Shown here in pieces: positions 1 to 8,880 of a stretch of 33,388 nucleotides of DNA. The notes under the pieces are model-generated. The model was not told the origin of the DNA. It did no database searches and was given only the letters and a program-made list of their open reading frames with translations. The DNA is from Candidatus Woesearchaeota archaeon (GTDB lineage Archaea; Nanobdellota; Nanobdellia; SCGC-AAA011-G17; JACPNG01). The DNA lies in contig JAFCDT010000017.1 of the NCBI GenBank assembly GCA_017609525.1, forward strand, positions 1-33,388, read 5' to 3'. The stretch's first letter is position 1; the number at the start of each line of letters is the position of its first letter. Both the position numbers and the translations under genes were made by a program.

Positions 1-405
1 AGCATTGTGGGTTAAAGCACCATCCACGCTAATGCCATAAAAAAGTTCAACCATGTTATTTATTTCAAATAAAGCAATCATAGTCTTCCCAGTAAGATTT
101 TGATCTGGATCTATTGTAGCATATATCTTATTTTTGCTTAACAGATCTTTTCTAAATTCACCTGCAGGAAAACTTTCGATCTCCCTTGGACCATATCTCG
201 AGTTTAAAAAACTAGGTTCTTTTGCATTGTTAATGTACAGTATAGTTCTATAAAAAGTATTGTTGCCAATTTTTATTTCTTGAACATCAAACCCATTATA
301 TTCGTATCCGACAGGTTTAGTTTTAAAAAAGATAATCGCTATAAACACAGCCAATAGAATAAATAAGAATACAATTACAATGGCCGCCTGTTTTTCAGCT
401 TTCAT
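1..405 (-). CDS. Hypothetical protein with N-terminal membrane anchor, C-terminus cut by window edge
   Basis: Open reading frame of 135 codons read by hand from the reverse complement: MKAEKQAAIVIVFLFILLAVFIAIIFFKTKPVGYEYNGFDVQEIKIGNNTFYRTILYINN...; one N-terminal hydrophobic segment; start ATG overlaps the stop of the upstream ORF (402-404). Confidence 0.75.
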   Translation of the reverse strand, partial: MKAEKQAAIVIVFLFILLAVFIAIIFFKTKPVGYEYNGFDVQEIKIGNNTFYRTILYINNAKEPSFLNSRYGPREIESFPAGEFRKDLLSKNKIYATIDPDQNLTGKTMIALFEINNMVELFYGISVDGALTHNA

Positions 406-871
406 ATTCCATATAGATTAAGTATGATCTTATCAACAACTTTTATAAGATCCTTTTCATCTCCTTGTATTATTAAACAGTTCTGATCAAAACGACTTAC
501 AGGTACTCCTTCTTGAATTATTATCACTACTGTGTCCTTGTCTGCATTTCCACAGTCCTTAATGGGAATATTTTCCCTTACAGATACCTCTTCATCATAT
601 GTGGCAAGAATAGGTTTTATCGGAAAAGGAATAAACTTAAAATTAATGGGAATATAGTCTTTATAAGAAACATATATTTTTTTAACATTTCCAAAATAAA
701 CATCATCAATTTTGATATCTTCTAAAGATTCTGGATAACTTTCTCCTCACTATCATTCCCTCCTTGTAAAACACTTAAAACCATAATAGAAATTAAAAAA
801 AGGCCAATTCCAATGACCCCATACTTCTTAACTTTTGATTCTTTTCTTCTCCTCTTTGGTTTTACTTTCAT
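402..871 (-). pseudogene. Hypothetical membrane-anchored protein, frame interrupted near 730-760
   Basis: Frame 1: MKVKPKRRRKESKVKKYGVIGIGLFLISIMVLSVLQGGNDSEEKVIQNL* (871 to about 722). A second frame continues without stop: ...ESYPESLEDIKIDDVYFGNVKKIYVSYKDYIPINFKFIPFPIKPILATYDEEVSVRENIPIKDCGNADKDTVVIIIQEGVPVSRFDQNCLIIQGDEKDLIKVVDKIILNLYGI* ending at 402. The second part lacks its own good start near the junction. Confidence 0.55.
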
Positions 872-906
872 GTTTCTTTTGGGATATTCTTTCTTTAAAT
901 GTTTTT

Positions 907-1755
907 CTAGAACAAACTAGGAGTAATATACACCTCAACCAATGCGGCAAAGACCAAAAGCACAACAGCCAAGATAATTAAGTCAATAGAATCCATAAGC
1001 ACATGCCTAAATTCTTTAGTTTCTACCTCATGCCGTATAACAGCAACAGATATAATTCCTCCTGCTAATCCTCCCACAAAGTAAGCAGCTATTTCAAAAA
1101 CACCATGAGTCATATATTTAAAAAAACCAAAAGAAAAGATGTGGAAATATCCAGCTAACTTAGTCAAGCCCAAGGCTCCAGCATAATCTCCCAAGTTATT
1201 CCTTACAAATGTTCCAATAGCTCCAGAAATAACAGAAGCATTCCAAGTCAGGATAAAAATGGCGCCCGCACCATAAAAAAATGAGAAAAATATAGTAAAG
1301 AGTAAAACCTTAATATTGTTAGCAAAAATCTGACCCAGAAAAGATTCAGCAAAAAAATTCCCCACAATCTGAGAATTAATACTTTTAATTGTAGACAGCT
1401 GTGCAGAAAATAATGTTTGAGTTAATTCCGCAGGTAAAAAAACATACCATAAAGACAATGACACAACAAAACCTAAAAACAAGAAGATCAAATATGATAG
1501 TGCTCTGCCATGCTCTTTTAACAAAATACTTTCTTTGATTATTGAATCATCTTTTTTTTCTTCATATTTGATTGTTTTATACAACAAAGGAATGCAAGCA
1601 AAAACAGTTAAAAATACCATAATAAGGCTTGATTGTTCTTTAAATATCCAAAGACCAAGGATGACCGCAATAGAAGAAAACAATACTCCGAACCAAAACA
1701 TCCTTGTTGGTTTTGCTTCTGCTTGGGCCGGCCCTATCAAGGATTCAAGAACCAT
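907..1755 (-). CDS. SpoIIM-like (stage II sporulation protein M family) integral membrane protein
   Basis: ORF track 907..1818; likely start is the internal MVLESLIGPAQAEAKPTRMFWFGVLFSSIAVILGLWIF, typical of archaeal SpoIIM/DUF95 proteins; multiple TM segments. Confidence 0.75.
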   Translation of the reverse strand: MVLESLIGPAQAEAKPTRMFWFGVLFSSIAVILGLWIFKEQSSLIMVFLTVFACIPLLYKTIKYEEKKDDSIIKESILLKEHGRALSYLIFLFLGFVVSLSLWYVFLPAELTQTLFSAQLSTIKSINSQIVGNFFAESFLGQIFANNIKVLLFTIFFSFFYGAGAIFILTWNASVISGAIGTFVRNNLGDYAGALGLTKLAGYFHIFSFGFFKYMTHGVFEIAAYFVGGLAGGIISVAVIRHEVETKEFRHVLMDSIDLIILAVVLLVFAALVEVYITPSLF

Positions 1756-1870
1756 AAAAATGGTTTTTTTAATTTTATATATATATGTTTGGTGTAACTT
1801 GGGAATAATTAAATGCACAATAAAATTTTTAGTAAAAAAACTTATATACTATAATACTTCTTTAATTGCA

Positions 1871-2692
1871 ATGTCCTTCAATAAAATCTGCAAAGATATT
1901 AAATCATTAAGAATACAAGGTGCAGAGAATATAGCTAAAGCAGGAATAAAAGCATTAAGAATAAGAAACGATTCAAAAGCAATAAGAAAACTTATTTCTC
2001 AAAGACCAACAGAACCAGCATTAAGAAACACAATAAAATTCATAAAAGATGATCCCAAAAAACTTGGAAAATTAGCATTAAAACATTTCAAGGAATCCAA
2101 TAAGATCATTTCAAAATACGGAGCAAGACTAATAAAAAAGAATTCAACAATTTTTACCCACTGCCATTCAAGCGCCGTAATTAAAATTCTCAAAGAAGCA
2201 AAGAAAACAAAAAAATTCCAGGTATACAACACAGAAACAAGACCTTTGTATCAGGGAAGAACAACAGCTAAAGACTTATTAAAACTAAAAATACCTGTAA
2301 CACACTTTATTGATTCTGCAGGAAGAATTGCAATTAAAGATTGTCAGGCATTATTCTTTGGAGTAGATGCAATAACCTCAGATGGAAAAGTAGTGAACAA
2401 AATAGGAACAGAAATGTTTTGTGAAATAGCTTTTAAATATGATATCCCCGTTTACTTTTGTACAAATTCTTGGAAATTTGATCCTGACACAGTTAGAGGT
2501 TTCCAGGAAAGAATAGAAGAAAGACCTCCAAAAGAGATATGGCCAGATGCACCCAGAAAACTAAAAATAAAAAACTACGCATTTGAGTTTATCAAACCCC
2601 AGCTAGTAACCGCAATTATCTCTGAACTAGGAGTATACAAGCCACAAACATTTATACAAGAAGTTAAAAAGACCTATCCCTGGATGCTATGA
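1871..2692 (+). CDS. eIF-2B alpha/beta/delta family protein, likely ribose-1,5-bisphosphate isomerase
   Basis: In-frame ATG at 1871 (MSFNKICKDIKSLRIQGAENIAKAGIKALR...); motifs FTHCHSSAVIKIL, TETRPLYQGRTTAKDL, FFGVDAITSDGKVVNKIGT; gene neighbourhood with RuBisCO. Confidence 0.82.
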   Translation: MSFNKICKDIKSLRIQGAENIAKAGIKALRIRNDSKAIRKLISQRPTEPALRNTIKFIKDDPKKLGKLALKHFKESNKIISKYGARLIKKNSTIFTHCHSSAVIKILKEAKKTKKFQVYNTETRPLYQGRTTAKDLLKLKIPVTHFIDSAGRIAIKDCQALFFGVDAITSDGKVVNKIGTEMFCEIAFKYDIPVYFCTNSWKFDPDTVRGFQERIEERPPKEIWPDAPRKLKIKNYAFEFIKPQLVTAIISELGVYKPQTFIQEVKKTYPWML

Positions 2693-3327
2693 AAAGATTG
2701 ATTTGTTTTGACCTTGATGGAACGCTGCTTCATTCTCATAATGCTCATTCCTTGGCATTTAAAAAAGCATTAAAAAAACTAAAATTGCCAACAAAGACCC
2801 ACAAATTCATACAATCACAATTTGGAAAACCAAAACAAGAAGTAGCAAAGGCTATTGCACCAAAACAAAATAAAACAATCCAAAATCTAGTACTAAAATG
2901 GCACGACTATTATCTTTACAAAGAAACAAAGAAACACACAAAAAAAATAAAAGGAGTAATCTCTACTTTAAAGAAGTTAAAAAAGAATTATAAACTTGGA
3001 ATTGTTTCTAATTGTAAACACAGCAACATTATCCTTTTGCTTAAGGCCGCAAAACTATCACCAAAACTTTTTGATGTGATTATTGGCAACGATGATGTAA
3101 GACATTCAAAACCAGCTCCAGATGAAATACTCAAAGCAGAAAAACTAACACACGCAAACGCAGATTACATGGTAGGGGACACAATATATGACATAATTGC
3201 TGCTAAAAGAGCAAAAGCAAAAGCCATAGTGGTATTAACAGGCAATCAACCAAGAAAACTATTAAAGTCAAAGAAACCATTCAAAATCATAAAATCAATA
3301 CATGACCTTCCAAATGCATTAAAATGA
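2689..3327 (+). CDS. HAD-superfamily hydrolase, phosphoglycolate-phosphatase-like
   Basis: DLDGTLLHSHNAHSLAF motif I, SNCKHSN motif II, KPAPDEIL and VGDTIYDIIAAKRAKAKAIVV motifs III/IV; overlaps upstream stop by ATGA. Confidence 0.82.
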   Translation: MKRLICFDLDGTLLHSHNAHSLAFKKALKKLKLPTKTHKFIQSQFGKPKQEVAKAIAPKQNKTIQNLVLKWHDYYLYKETKKHTKKIKGVISTLKKLKKNYKLGIVSNCKHSNIILLLKAAKLSPKLFDVIIGNDDVRHSKPAPDEILKAEKLTHANADYMVGDTIYDIIAAKRAKAKAIVVLTGNQPRKLLKSKKPFKIIKSIHDLPNALK

Positions 3328-3779
3328 TACCGGAAATAATAAAGATAATTGCAATAGTTCTTTTAATTATATTTATAGTAAAAACAACAAAATTCATATT
3401 CAAATCAATTATTTTTATAGTCCTCCTCCTTTTTGTTTTAAGTTTCTTTTATCCAAGTTTTCCACTTGAACATGTAAAAGAATCCTTTAAGTTAGGAGTA
3501 AAAGAAAAAGTAGCTGAAAAAATGGAAGAATCAAAAGAAATAGCAGAATGTAAATTGAAACAAGGAATATGGCAAACAAATTCAAAAGGAAATAAGTTTT
3601 GTAATCTACCAACGCAAGATCAAAACAAGACATGTTTTAATTCAGATGAATGCGAAGGTCTTTGCATAGCCGATAACGAAACCACAGGACATTGCCAGGA
3701 TTATAACTATATCAAAGGGTGTTTTAAAATTTTAACAAATCAAACAAAAGATAAACAAGAAGAAATTTGTTTCGATTAA
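3324..3779 (+). CDS. Hypothetical membrane-anchored cysteine-rich protein
   Basis: Hydrophobic N-terminus followed by a domain with 8 Cys (CKLKQGIW...FC...TC...ECEGLC...HC...GC...IC); translationally overlapping with the upstream HAD gene. Confidence 0.7.
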   Translation: MIPEIIKIIAIVLLIIFIVKTTKFIFKSIIFIVLLLFVLSFFYPSFPLEHVKESFKLGVKEKVAEKMEESKEIAECKLKQGIWQTNSKGNKFCNLPTQDQNKTCFNSDECEGLCIADNETTGHCQDYNYIKGCFKILTNQTKDKQEEICFD

Positions 3780-3781
3780 AA

Positions 3782-5044
3782 ATGCAACAATATATAGATC
3801 TTAAACATAGGCCCAAAAAAACAAATGTAATAGCAGAATACTACTTAGAACCAAACAGGATATCATTAGAGAAAGCAGCCAACCATGTGGCGGGGGAGTC
3901 TTCTATTGACACATGGTCAGATATTAAAACCCTTTCTCCCAAAATAATCAAAAAACTAAGACCATATGTTTTCTCAATAAATAAAAAACAAAAAATAATC
4001 AAAATAGAATACCCAACAGAACTTTTTGAAAAAGGAAACATTCCACAAATTCTAAGTTCCTTGGCAGGAAACATATTTGGAATGAAGGCGGTAAGAAGCC
4101 TTAAACTACTAGACATACATTTTCCTGAAAAAATAGTCAAAAGTTTTAAAGGGCCAAGATATGGGATACAGGGAATAAGAAAATTAACAAAAATAAAAAA
4201 AAGACCTTTAATTGGAACAATAATAAAACCAAAACTAGGTCTTACTGCAAAAAAACATGCTAAACTTGCATATCAAGCATGGGTGGGTGGGGTAGATACA
4301 GTAAAGGATGATGAAAATTTAACTTCTATGATTTTTAATAGGTTCAAGAAAAGGATTGATTTAACATTAAAAATGAAGAGATTAGCAGAAAAAGAAACAG
4401 GGGAAACTAAAATTTATATGCCAAACATTTCAGCAGAAACAACAGAGATGATAAAAAGAATGAACTATGTTCAAAGAAAAAATGGAAATTATATAATGGT
4501 TGATGTCCTAACAGTTGGATTTTCTGCATTACAAACAGTAAGAAACAAATCAAAGTTACCAATACACGCCCATAGGGCAATGCACGCAGCATTAACTAAA
4601 GATAAAAAACACGGCATTTCAATGTTAGTCCTCGCTAAACTTGCAAGATTAATCGGTGTAGATACTTTACACGTTGGCACTGCTTTTATAGGAAAAATGT
4701 TTGAAACAAAAAAAGAAGTCCTAGATACAGAAAGAGAAATAGAAAGACAATATATTAAAAAAAATAGTCATCTATTAGAGCAGAGATGGTACAAGATAAA
4801 ACCAGTAATGGCTGTAGCTTCTGGCGGACTCAATCCAGTACAAATACCAAAACTAGTAAAGACAATGGGAAATAATGTTGTGTATAATTTTGGAGGAGGA
4901 ATTCACGCACACCCCCTAGGAACAGAAGCAGGAGCAAAGGCAGCAAGACAAGCACTAGAAGCAGTTATTAAGAAAAAAACATTAAAACAGTACTCTAAGA
5001 ATCACAATGAATTAAAACTAGCATTAGAAAAGTGGTCTAAATAG
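3782..5044 (+). CDS. rbcL: RuBisCO large subunit, form III-like
   Basis: GTIIKPKLGL, GGVDTVKDDENLTS (carbamylated Lys region KDDE), HAHRAMHAALTKDKKHGIS, HVGTAFIGKM (loop 6 region), ASGGL, FGGGIHAHPLGTEAGAKAA; GESSIDTW and NIFGMKAVRSLKL N-domain motifs. Confidence 0.93.
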   Translation: MQQYIDLKHRPKKTNVIAEYYLEPNRISLEKAANHVAGESSIDTWSDIKTLSPKIIKKLRPYVFSINKKQKIIKIEYPTELFEKGNIPQILSSLAGNIFGMKAVRSLKLLDIHFPEKIVKSFKGPRYGIQGIRKLTKIKKRPLIGTIIKPKLGLTAKKHAKLAYQAWVGGVDTVKDDENLTSMIFNRFKKRIDLTLKMKRLAEKETGETKIYMPNISAETTEMIKRMNYVQRKNGNYIMVDVLTVGFSALQTVRNKSKLPIHAHRAMHAALTKDKKHGISMLVLAKLARLIGVDTLHVGTAFIGKMFETKKEVLDTEREIERQYIKKNSHLLEQRWYKIKPVMAVASGGLNPVQIPKLVKTMGNNVVYNFGGGIHAHPLGTEAGAKAARQALEAVIKKKTLKQYSKNHNELKLALEKWSK

Positions 5045-5669
5045 CATTTAATTTAATACCATACCTTAAAAAATCTTTTCTTAACTTTTTATAATTTTTA
5101 AAATGAATCACATTCATTCCAATCTTTTTTGCAGGAAGAATATCATCTGTTCTTTTGTCCCCAATCATTATTGCTTCTTCTGGTTTACATCTAGCAATCC
5201 CAAGCAACCTTCTAAATAAACCCAAATCTGGTTTAATCTTCCCTGTTTTAAAAGAAAATAAAGGATAATCAATAAATTTTAATAAAGGAGTTGCTTTCTT
5301 TAAGTATTTTACATCAAAAACACTGCTATTAGACAAAAGACCGATTTTATATCCTTTCTTTTTTAGTTGCTTTAGCATTGGTAAGGTATGGGGATAAAGT
5401 TTTGTTTTAGAATTTGCATAATCCCTTAAACTCATTAATAACCTTACTGTTTCTTTGCTTGTGCCTATCTCAAGATCTTTACATAATTTTTCAAATGCTT
5501 TGTATTCTGATTTCCATTTCTTTGTTTGAACAGACTCTTCAAAGACTTTAACTAATCTTTTTTTAGAGAGATGGGGGTGAAACTTTTTTAAGATCTCTGA
5601 AGTAATACGATAACTTACCTCCCTATAAGCTAAAGTTTGCCACAAATCAAAGACAACCAGCTTGATCAT
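5037..5669 (-). CDS. HAD-superfamily hydrolase
   Basis: VFDLWQTLAYRE motif I, GLLSNSS motif II, KTGKIKPDLGLF, MIGDKRTDDILPAKKIGMNVIHF; 3' end overlaps the RuBisCO 3' end by 8 nt (convergent). Confidence 0.82.
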   Translation of the reverse strand: MIKLVVFDLWQTLAYREVSYRITSEILKKFHPHLSKKRLVKVFEESVQTKKWKSEYKAFEKLCKDLEIGTSKETVRLLMSLRDYANSKTKLYPHTLPMLKQLKKKGYKIGLLSNSSVFDVKYLKKATPLLKFIDYPLFSFKTGKIKPDLGLFRRLLGIARCKPEEAIMIGDKRTDDILPAKKIGMNVIHFKNYKKLRKDFLRYGIKLNAI

Positions 5670-5765
5670 AAATAAAATAAAGATATTGACCCAATATAAA
5701 GCTTTTATTTTAAAAATTTTAAAAACAAAAAACTTATAAAGAATCTATTTGGACTTTTCTTAATT

Positions 5766-6035
5766 ATGAAAGAAGAATTTTACGAAGAAGATCAAAGCGA
5801 AAACATCTATTCTGAAGAAGGAAGAGAAGAGCAACTAGAAGATGATGAAATAGATGACATTGAGCAGGGATTCATGCAAGGCTACGAACAAGGCGACAAA
5901 TTAGCAAAATGTGCCTTATGTGGGAAGATTCTTTCAGATAGGTATGTTGAAGAAGAAATTAATGATGAAACCTACCATTTCTGTTGCGAGCATCATGCAG
6001 AACTTTTTATTAAAAAATTACAAAAAGAAGAATAA
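5766..6035 (+). CDS. Small acidic protein with putative TRASH/zinc-ribbon-like C-terminus
   Basis: Acidic N-half; C-terminus KCALCGKILSDRYVEEEINDETYHFCCEHHAELFIKKL resembles a CxxC...FCCEHH metal-binding finger. Confidence 0.7.
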   Translation: MKEEFYEEDQSENIYSEEGREEQLEDDEIDDIEQGFMQGYEQGDKLAKCALCGKILSDRYVEEEINDETYHFCCEHHAELFIKKLQKEE

Positions 6036-6042
6036 GTTAATC

Positions 6043-6561
6043 TCAAAAAATACTTCTCCTAATAAGAACTATAGCTCCTAAAACCACAACAACAAGCATC
6101 AATGTGGTTGTAAGTATCATATAATCACTTTCTTTAATTGGACCGCCAGTCAAAACTATCTGCGTTTTTTCTTCCTTCTCTTCCACAGTTATTTCATTCT
6201 TTGTTTCTTTTCCAGTTTCCACAGCCTTTTGGATTGGGGGAATGCCGCACAAATCATTGCTGCAGCTTTCATCGCACACGCACCGTCTACAATTGCCATC
6301 CAATCTTAATCTTGCAACACCATCTTTAACATATTTAAGATCTATAACAATGGGGTTTATAGTTTTCTCTTTATTATCAGAAATTATTGTTTTAACATTA
6401 TTCACACAAATGATGGCTTTATCATCTTTTTCATTTAGATTAAGTATAGTAATATTCTTTCCTTGGAATTCATAACTTTCCCCCCTGCTTAGCTCCACAT
6501 CCATAACTGCTTCGCTAATAGAAACAATAACTAGAATAAATACTAAAATCCACCATTTCAT
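6043..6561 (-). CDS. Hypothetical secreted or membrane-anchored protein with Cys-rich segment
   Basis: N-terminal signal-like segment MKWWILVFILVIVSISEAV, CRRCVCDESCSNDLCGIPP cluster, C-terminal TM MILTTTLMLVVVVLGAIVLIRRSIF. Confidence 0.7.
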   Translation of the reverse strand: MKWWILVFILVIVSISEAVMDVELSRGESYEFQGKNITILNLNEKDDKAIICVNNVKTIISDNKEKTINPIVIDLKYVKDGVARLRLDGNCRRCVCDESCSNDLCGIPPIQKAVETGKETKNEITVEEKEEKTQIVLTGGPIKESDYMILTTTLMLVVVVLGAIVLIRRSIF

Positions 6562-6612
6562 ATAGATAATAAATAGAAAAAAGATTATTTAAAAGTTACT
6601 AAACCCCAACCT

Positions 6613-6762
6613 TTATTTCAAATTATCTACTTTCTTCTCAATGAAGTTTAAGATCTTATTAGTTCTGTCTAGTCGATGCAAAACCAAACAGGAATCCATC
6701 TTATCTTCTTCATAGGCTTTACACTCTTTTGTACACTCTCTATCTACAAATGGACACTTCAT
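6613..6762 (-). CDS. 49-aa small Cys-containing protein
   Basis: Not in ORF track (below its length limit); reverse strand reads MKCPFVDRECTKECKAYEEDKMDSCLVLHRLDRTNKILNFIEKKVDNLK*, preceded by GGAGGGATTTAA-ATG; ATGA overlap with the upstream RimK-like gene stop. Confidence 0.65.
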   Translation of the reverse strand: MKCPFVDRECTKECKAYEEDKMDSCLVLHRLDRTNKILNFIEKKVDNLK

Positions 6763-7838
6763 TTAAATCCCTCCTCCTTTTTTAAAATGAGCTTTCCTTT
6801 CTTAGCTATGATTAGGATGTTATCCTCTGACTTAAACTTAGCAATATTATTAAATAACTTGGGAATTTTTATAACTCCTTCTTTTATATTTAGGTTAGTT
6901 ACAACTTCTTTCTCATCCTTTGGACTTAAATTAGACATAACTTCACCATAATCTTTTTTTTGTTTATCTTCCTTAAGGCGTTTTGTTTTTTCATACAAAT
7001 ACTTAGCAACCTTTTTACAAACTTCTTGTTTAGTGGCTTTTGTAATTCCTCTAAGCCCTGGTGAAATATTTACTTCAATTACTGCTGGCCTATTTTCGCT
7101 ATCTAAAATATCAACTGCACAAATATCGGCATTTATAGCCTTTGCAGCCCTAATTGCTAGCTCCCTTACATCTTCACCAATAGTACATGCTATACCTATA
7201 CCGCCTGCATGGATATTTGCCCTAACATCCTCTCCAGTTCCCTTTCTTTTCATGCTTGCAACCACTTTATCACCAACAACAATAACCCTTGTGTCAGTAG
7301 ATTCACTTTCAATATATTCTTGAATATTAAATGCCTGTTTAAAAATATCTAATGTATCTAAAATAGTTCTAGCCGACGTAACAGAATCCGCATACATCAC
7401 CCCCTTTCCTTGGGTTCCTTCAGGGATTTTCATAATAATGGGGTAATTAACTTCCTTTAAGATTTTCTTAGCCCCTTTTACAGTTGCAGCAAGATATGTA
7501 GTAGGTAAAGGAACTTTGTTTCTATGTAATTCTAATAGAGTAAGAAATTTATTATGGGCTAAAGTAAAGCTTTTTGGGGCCAAAGGCATATAACATTTAT
7601 CAAACAAAGCTCGTGTTAATGATCTTTGTACTAATGCATATTTATAAGATCCCCTAACATAAATACAATCATAATCTTTGAGTTCTTGGCCATCATATAA
7701 AACATCAAATCCTTTTGTATTAACTCTTACATCAATCTTTCTTAAGTCTAAATCATCAGCTTCATCAAAGTATTTTTTACATTCTTCAAGAATTTGTGTA
7801 CTAGTCCACCCTCCCAAACTTATTATTGCTATCTTCAT
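6759..7838 (-). CDS. RimK-like ATP-grasp ligase
   Basis: ATP-grasp signatures: IMKIPEGTQGKGVMYADS, VVGDKVVASMKRKG, CAVDILDSENRPAVIEVNISPGLRGI; C-terminal extension resembles an AbrB-like strand region. Confidence 0.85.
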   Translation of the reverse strand: MKIAIISLGGWTSTQILEECKKYFDEADDLDLRKIDVRVNTKGFDVLYDGQELKDYDCIYVRGSYKYALVQRSLTRALFDKCYMPLAPKSFTLAHNKFLTLLELHRNKVPLPTTYLAATVKGAKKILKEVNYPIIMKIPEGTQGKGVMYADSVTSARTILDTLDIFKQAFNIQEYIESESTDTRVIVVGDKVVASMKRKGTGEDVRANIHAGGIGIACTIGEDVRELAIRAAKAINADICAVDILDSENRPAVIEVNISPGLRGITKATKQEVCKKVAKYLYEKTKRLKEDKQKKDYGEVMSNLSPKDEKEVVTNLNIKEGVIKIPKLFNNIAKFKSEDNILIIAKKGKLILKKEEGFK

Positions 7839-8170
7839 TTTTTACTGGGGTCAACTAAAAATCCCATCTTTAAAATGTTTTGCCCTATCAATACAGGATA
7901 TTTCATTTTTTTTCTGTCTGTGAGACTAAATGTTGCTTTGATTGGTTTTCCTTTAAGTTTTATACTTGTTTTAATAACCGCCCTTATCTCTTTCCCAACA
8001 GCAGACCTAAAAACTCTTGTTTTTAATAAAGGACCCAATTTAAGTCTTGATGCCAATCTAATATCCATGCTGCTCCTGTGTGCACCAGTATCTATCTTGG
8101 CAAGAACTTCCTCTTCCCCCTCTTCCCCGATTATCACCACTTTTTCAGTCAAACCAACAACCCTTTTCAT
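7835..8170 (-). CDS. Retropepsin-like aspartic protease (RimK-associated, 'ATP-dependent zinc protease' family)
   Basis: AKIDTGAHRSSMDIRLASRL...YPVLIGQNIL; directly upstream of and overlapping the RimK-like gene. Confidence 0.78.
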   Translation of the reverse strand: MKRVVGLTEKVVIIGEEGEEEVLAKIDTGAHRSSMDIRLASRLKLGPLLKTRVFRSAVGKEIRAVIKTSIKLKGKPIKATFSLTDRKKMKYPVLIGQNILKMGFLVDPSKK

Positions 8171-8252
8171 ATAGTATTGAAATTCTCAATCAATTTTTAA
8201 ATCTTTCTATATTAAAACTAAAATTTAAAAACTTTAAAATTAAACTCATTTT

Positions 8253-8804
8253 ATGCTTACAGACATTGTACAAACAAAAAACATAATTAATCTAGGTTTT
8301 GATGAAATTATAGAAGCTAAAATTCATAAAATAACATCTAGAAATCAAATACAAAAAATTAGAGATAAAATAATTATAATCGAAGGAGGAAAACTAAATC
8401 GCGAAATCTTAGAAAATAAAAGAGTCCATATTCTACTTTCTCCTGAAAAATACAAAGAAGAGGACTCTTTGCATCAAAGAAATTCTGGCCTGAATCAAGT
8501 TTTATGCAAAATAGCCCAAAAAAATAAAGTAGCAATCGGAATTAACTTCAATGAAATCTTACATTCAAAAAATAGGGCAAAAAGATTAGGAAAAATAATG
8601 CAAAACATTAAACTTTGTAGAAAATATAAAATTAGGATGATTTTAGCTACATTTGCTAAAACAAAATCTGACCTAAGAGCCCCAAAAGATCTAATTGCAT
8701 TTGCCCAATCATTAGGAATGACACCAAAACAAGCTAAAGAATCATTGAATATTAATCTTGTTCTGAAGGATAAAGAAAGCCTAAAAAGAATTAAAAAAAT
8801 CTAA
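8253..8804 (+). CDS. rnp3: RNase P protein component 3 (Rpp30 family)
   Basis: NLGFDEII, SGLNQVLCKIAQKNKVAIGINFNEIL, RAPKDLIAFAQSLGMTPKQAKESLN, typical of archaeal Rpp30; adjacent to Pop5-like gene. Confidence 0.82.
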   Translation: MLTDIVQTKNIINLGFDEIIEAKIHKITSRNQIQKIRDKIIIIEGGKLNREILENKRVHILLSPEKYKEEDSLHQRNSGLNQVLCKIAQKNKVAIGINFNEILHSKNRAKRLGKIMQNIKLCRKYKIRMILATFAKTKSDLRAPKDLIAFAQSLGMTPKQAKESLNINLVLKDKESLKRIKKI

Positions 8805-8847
8805 AACCAAACCTTTATAAATAAAACATCTTACTATTTTTTTGACG

Positions 8848-8875
8848 AGAGAAAAGGAAATGGAGATTTTTCTCT
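8848..8875 (+). promoter_or_regulatory. Predicted 5'-leader hairpin upstream of rnp2
   Basis: Perfect 8-bp inverted repeat AGAGAAAA (8848-8855) / TTTTCTCT (8868-8875), 12-nt loop, ending 5 nt before the GTG start; TATA-like TTTATAAAT around 8814-8822. Confidence 0.4.
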
Positions 8876-8880
8876 AAAAG

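Noticed and set aside
1535-1870. N-terminal extension of the R15P isomerase ORF in the track
   Set aside because: Overlaps the SpoIIM-like gene on the other strand; homology begins at MSFNKICKD (1871), so the extension is chance open frame.
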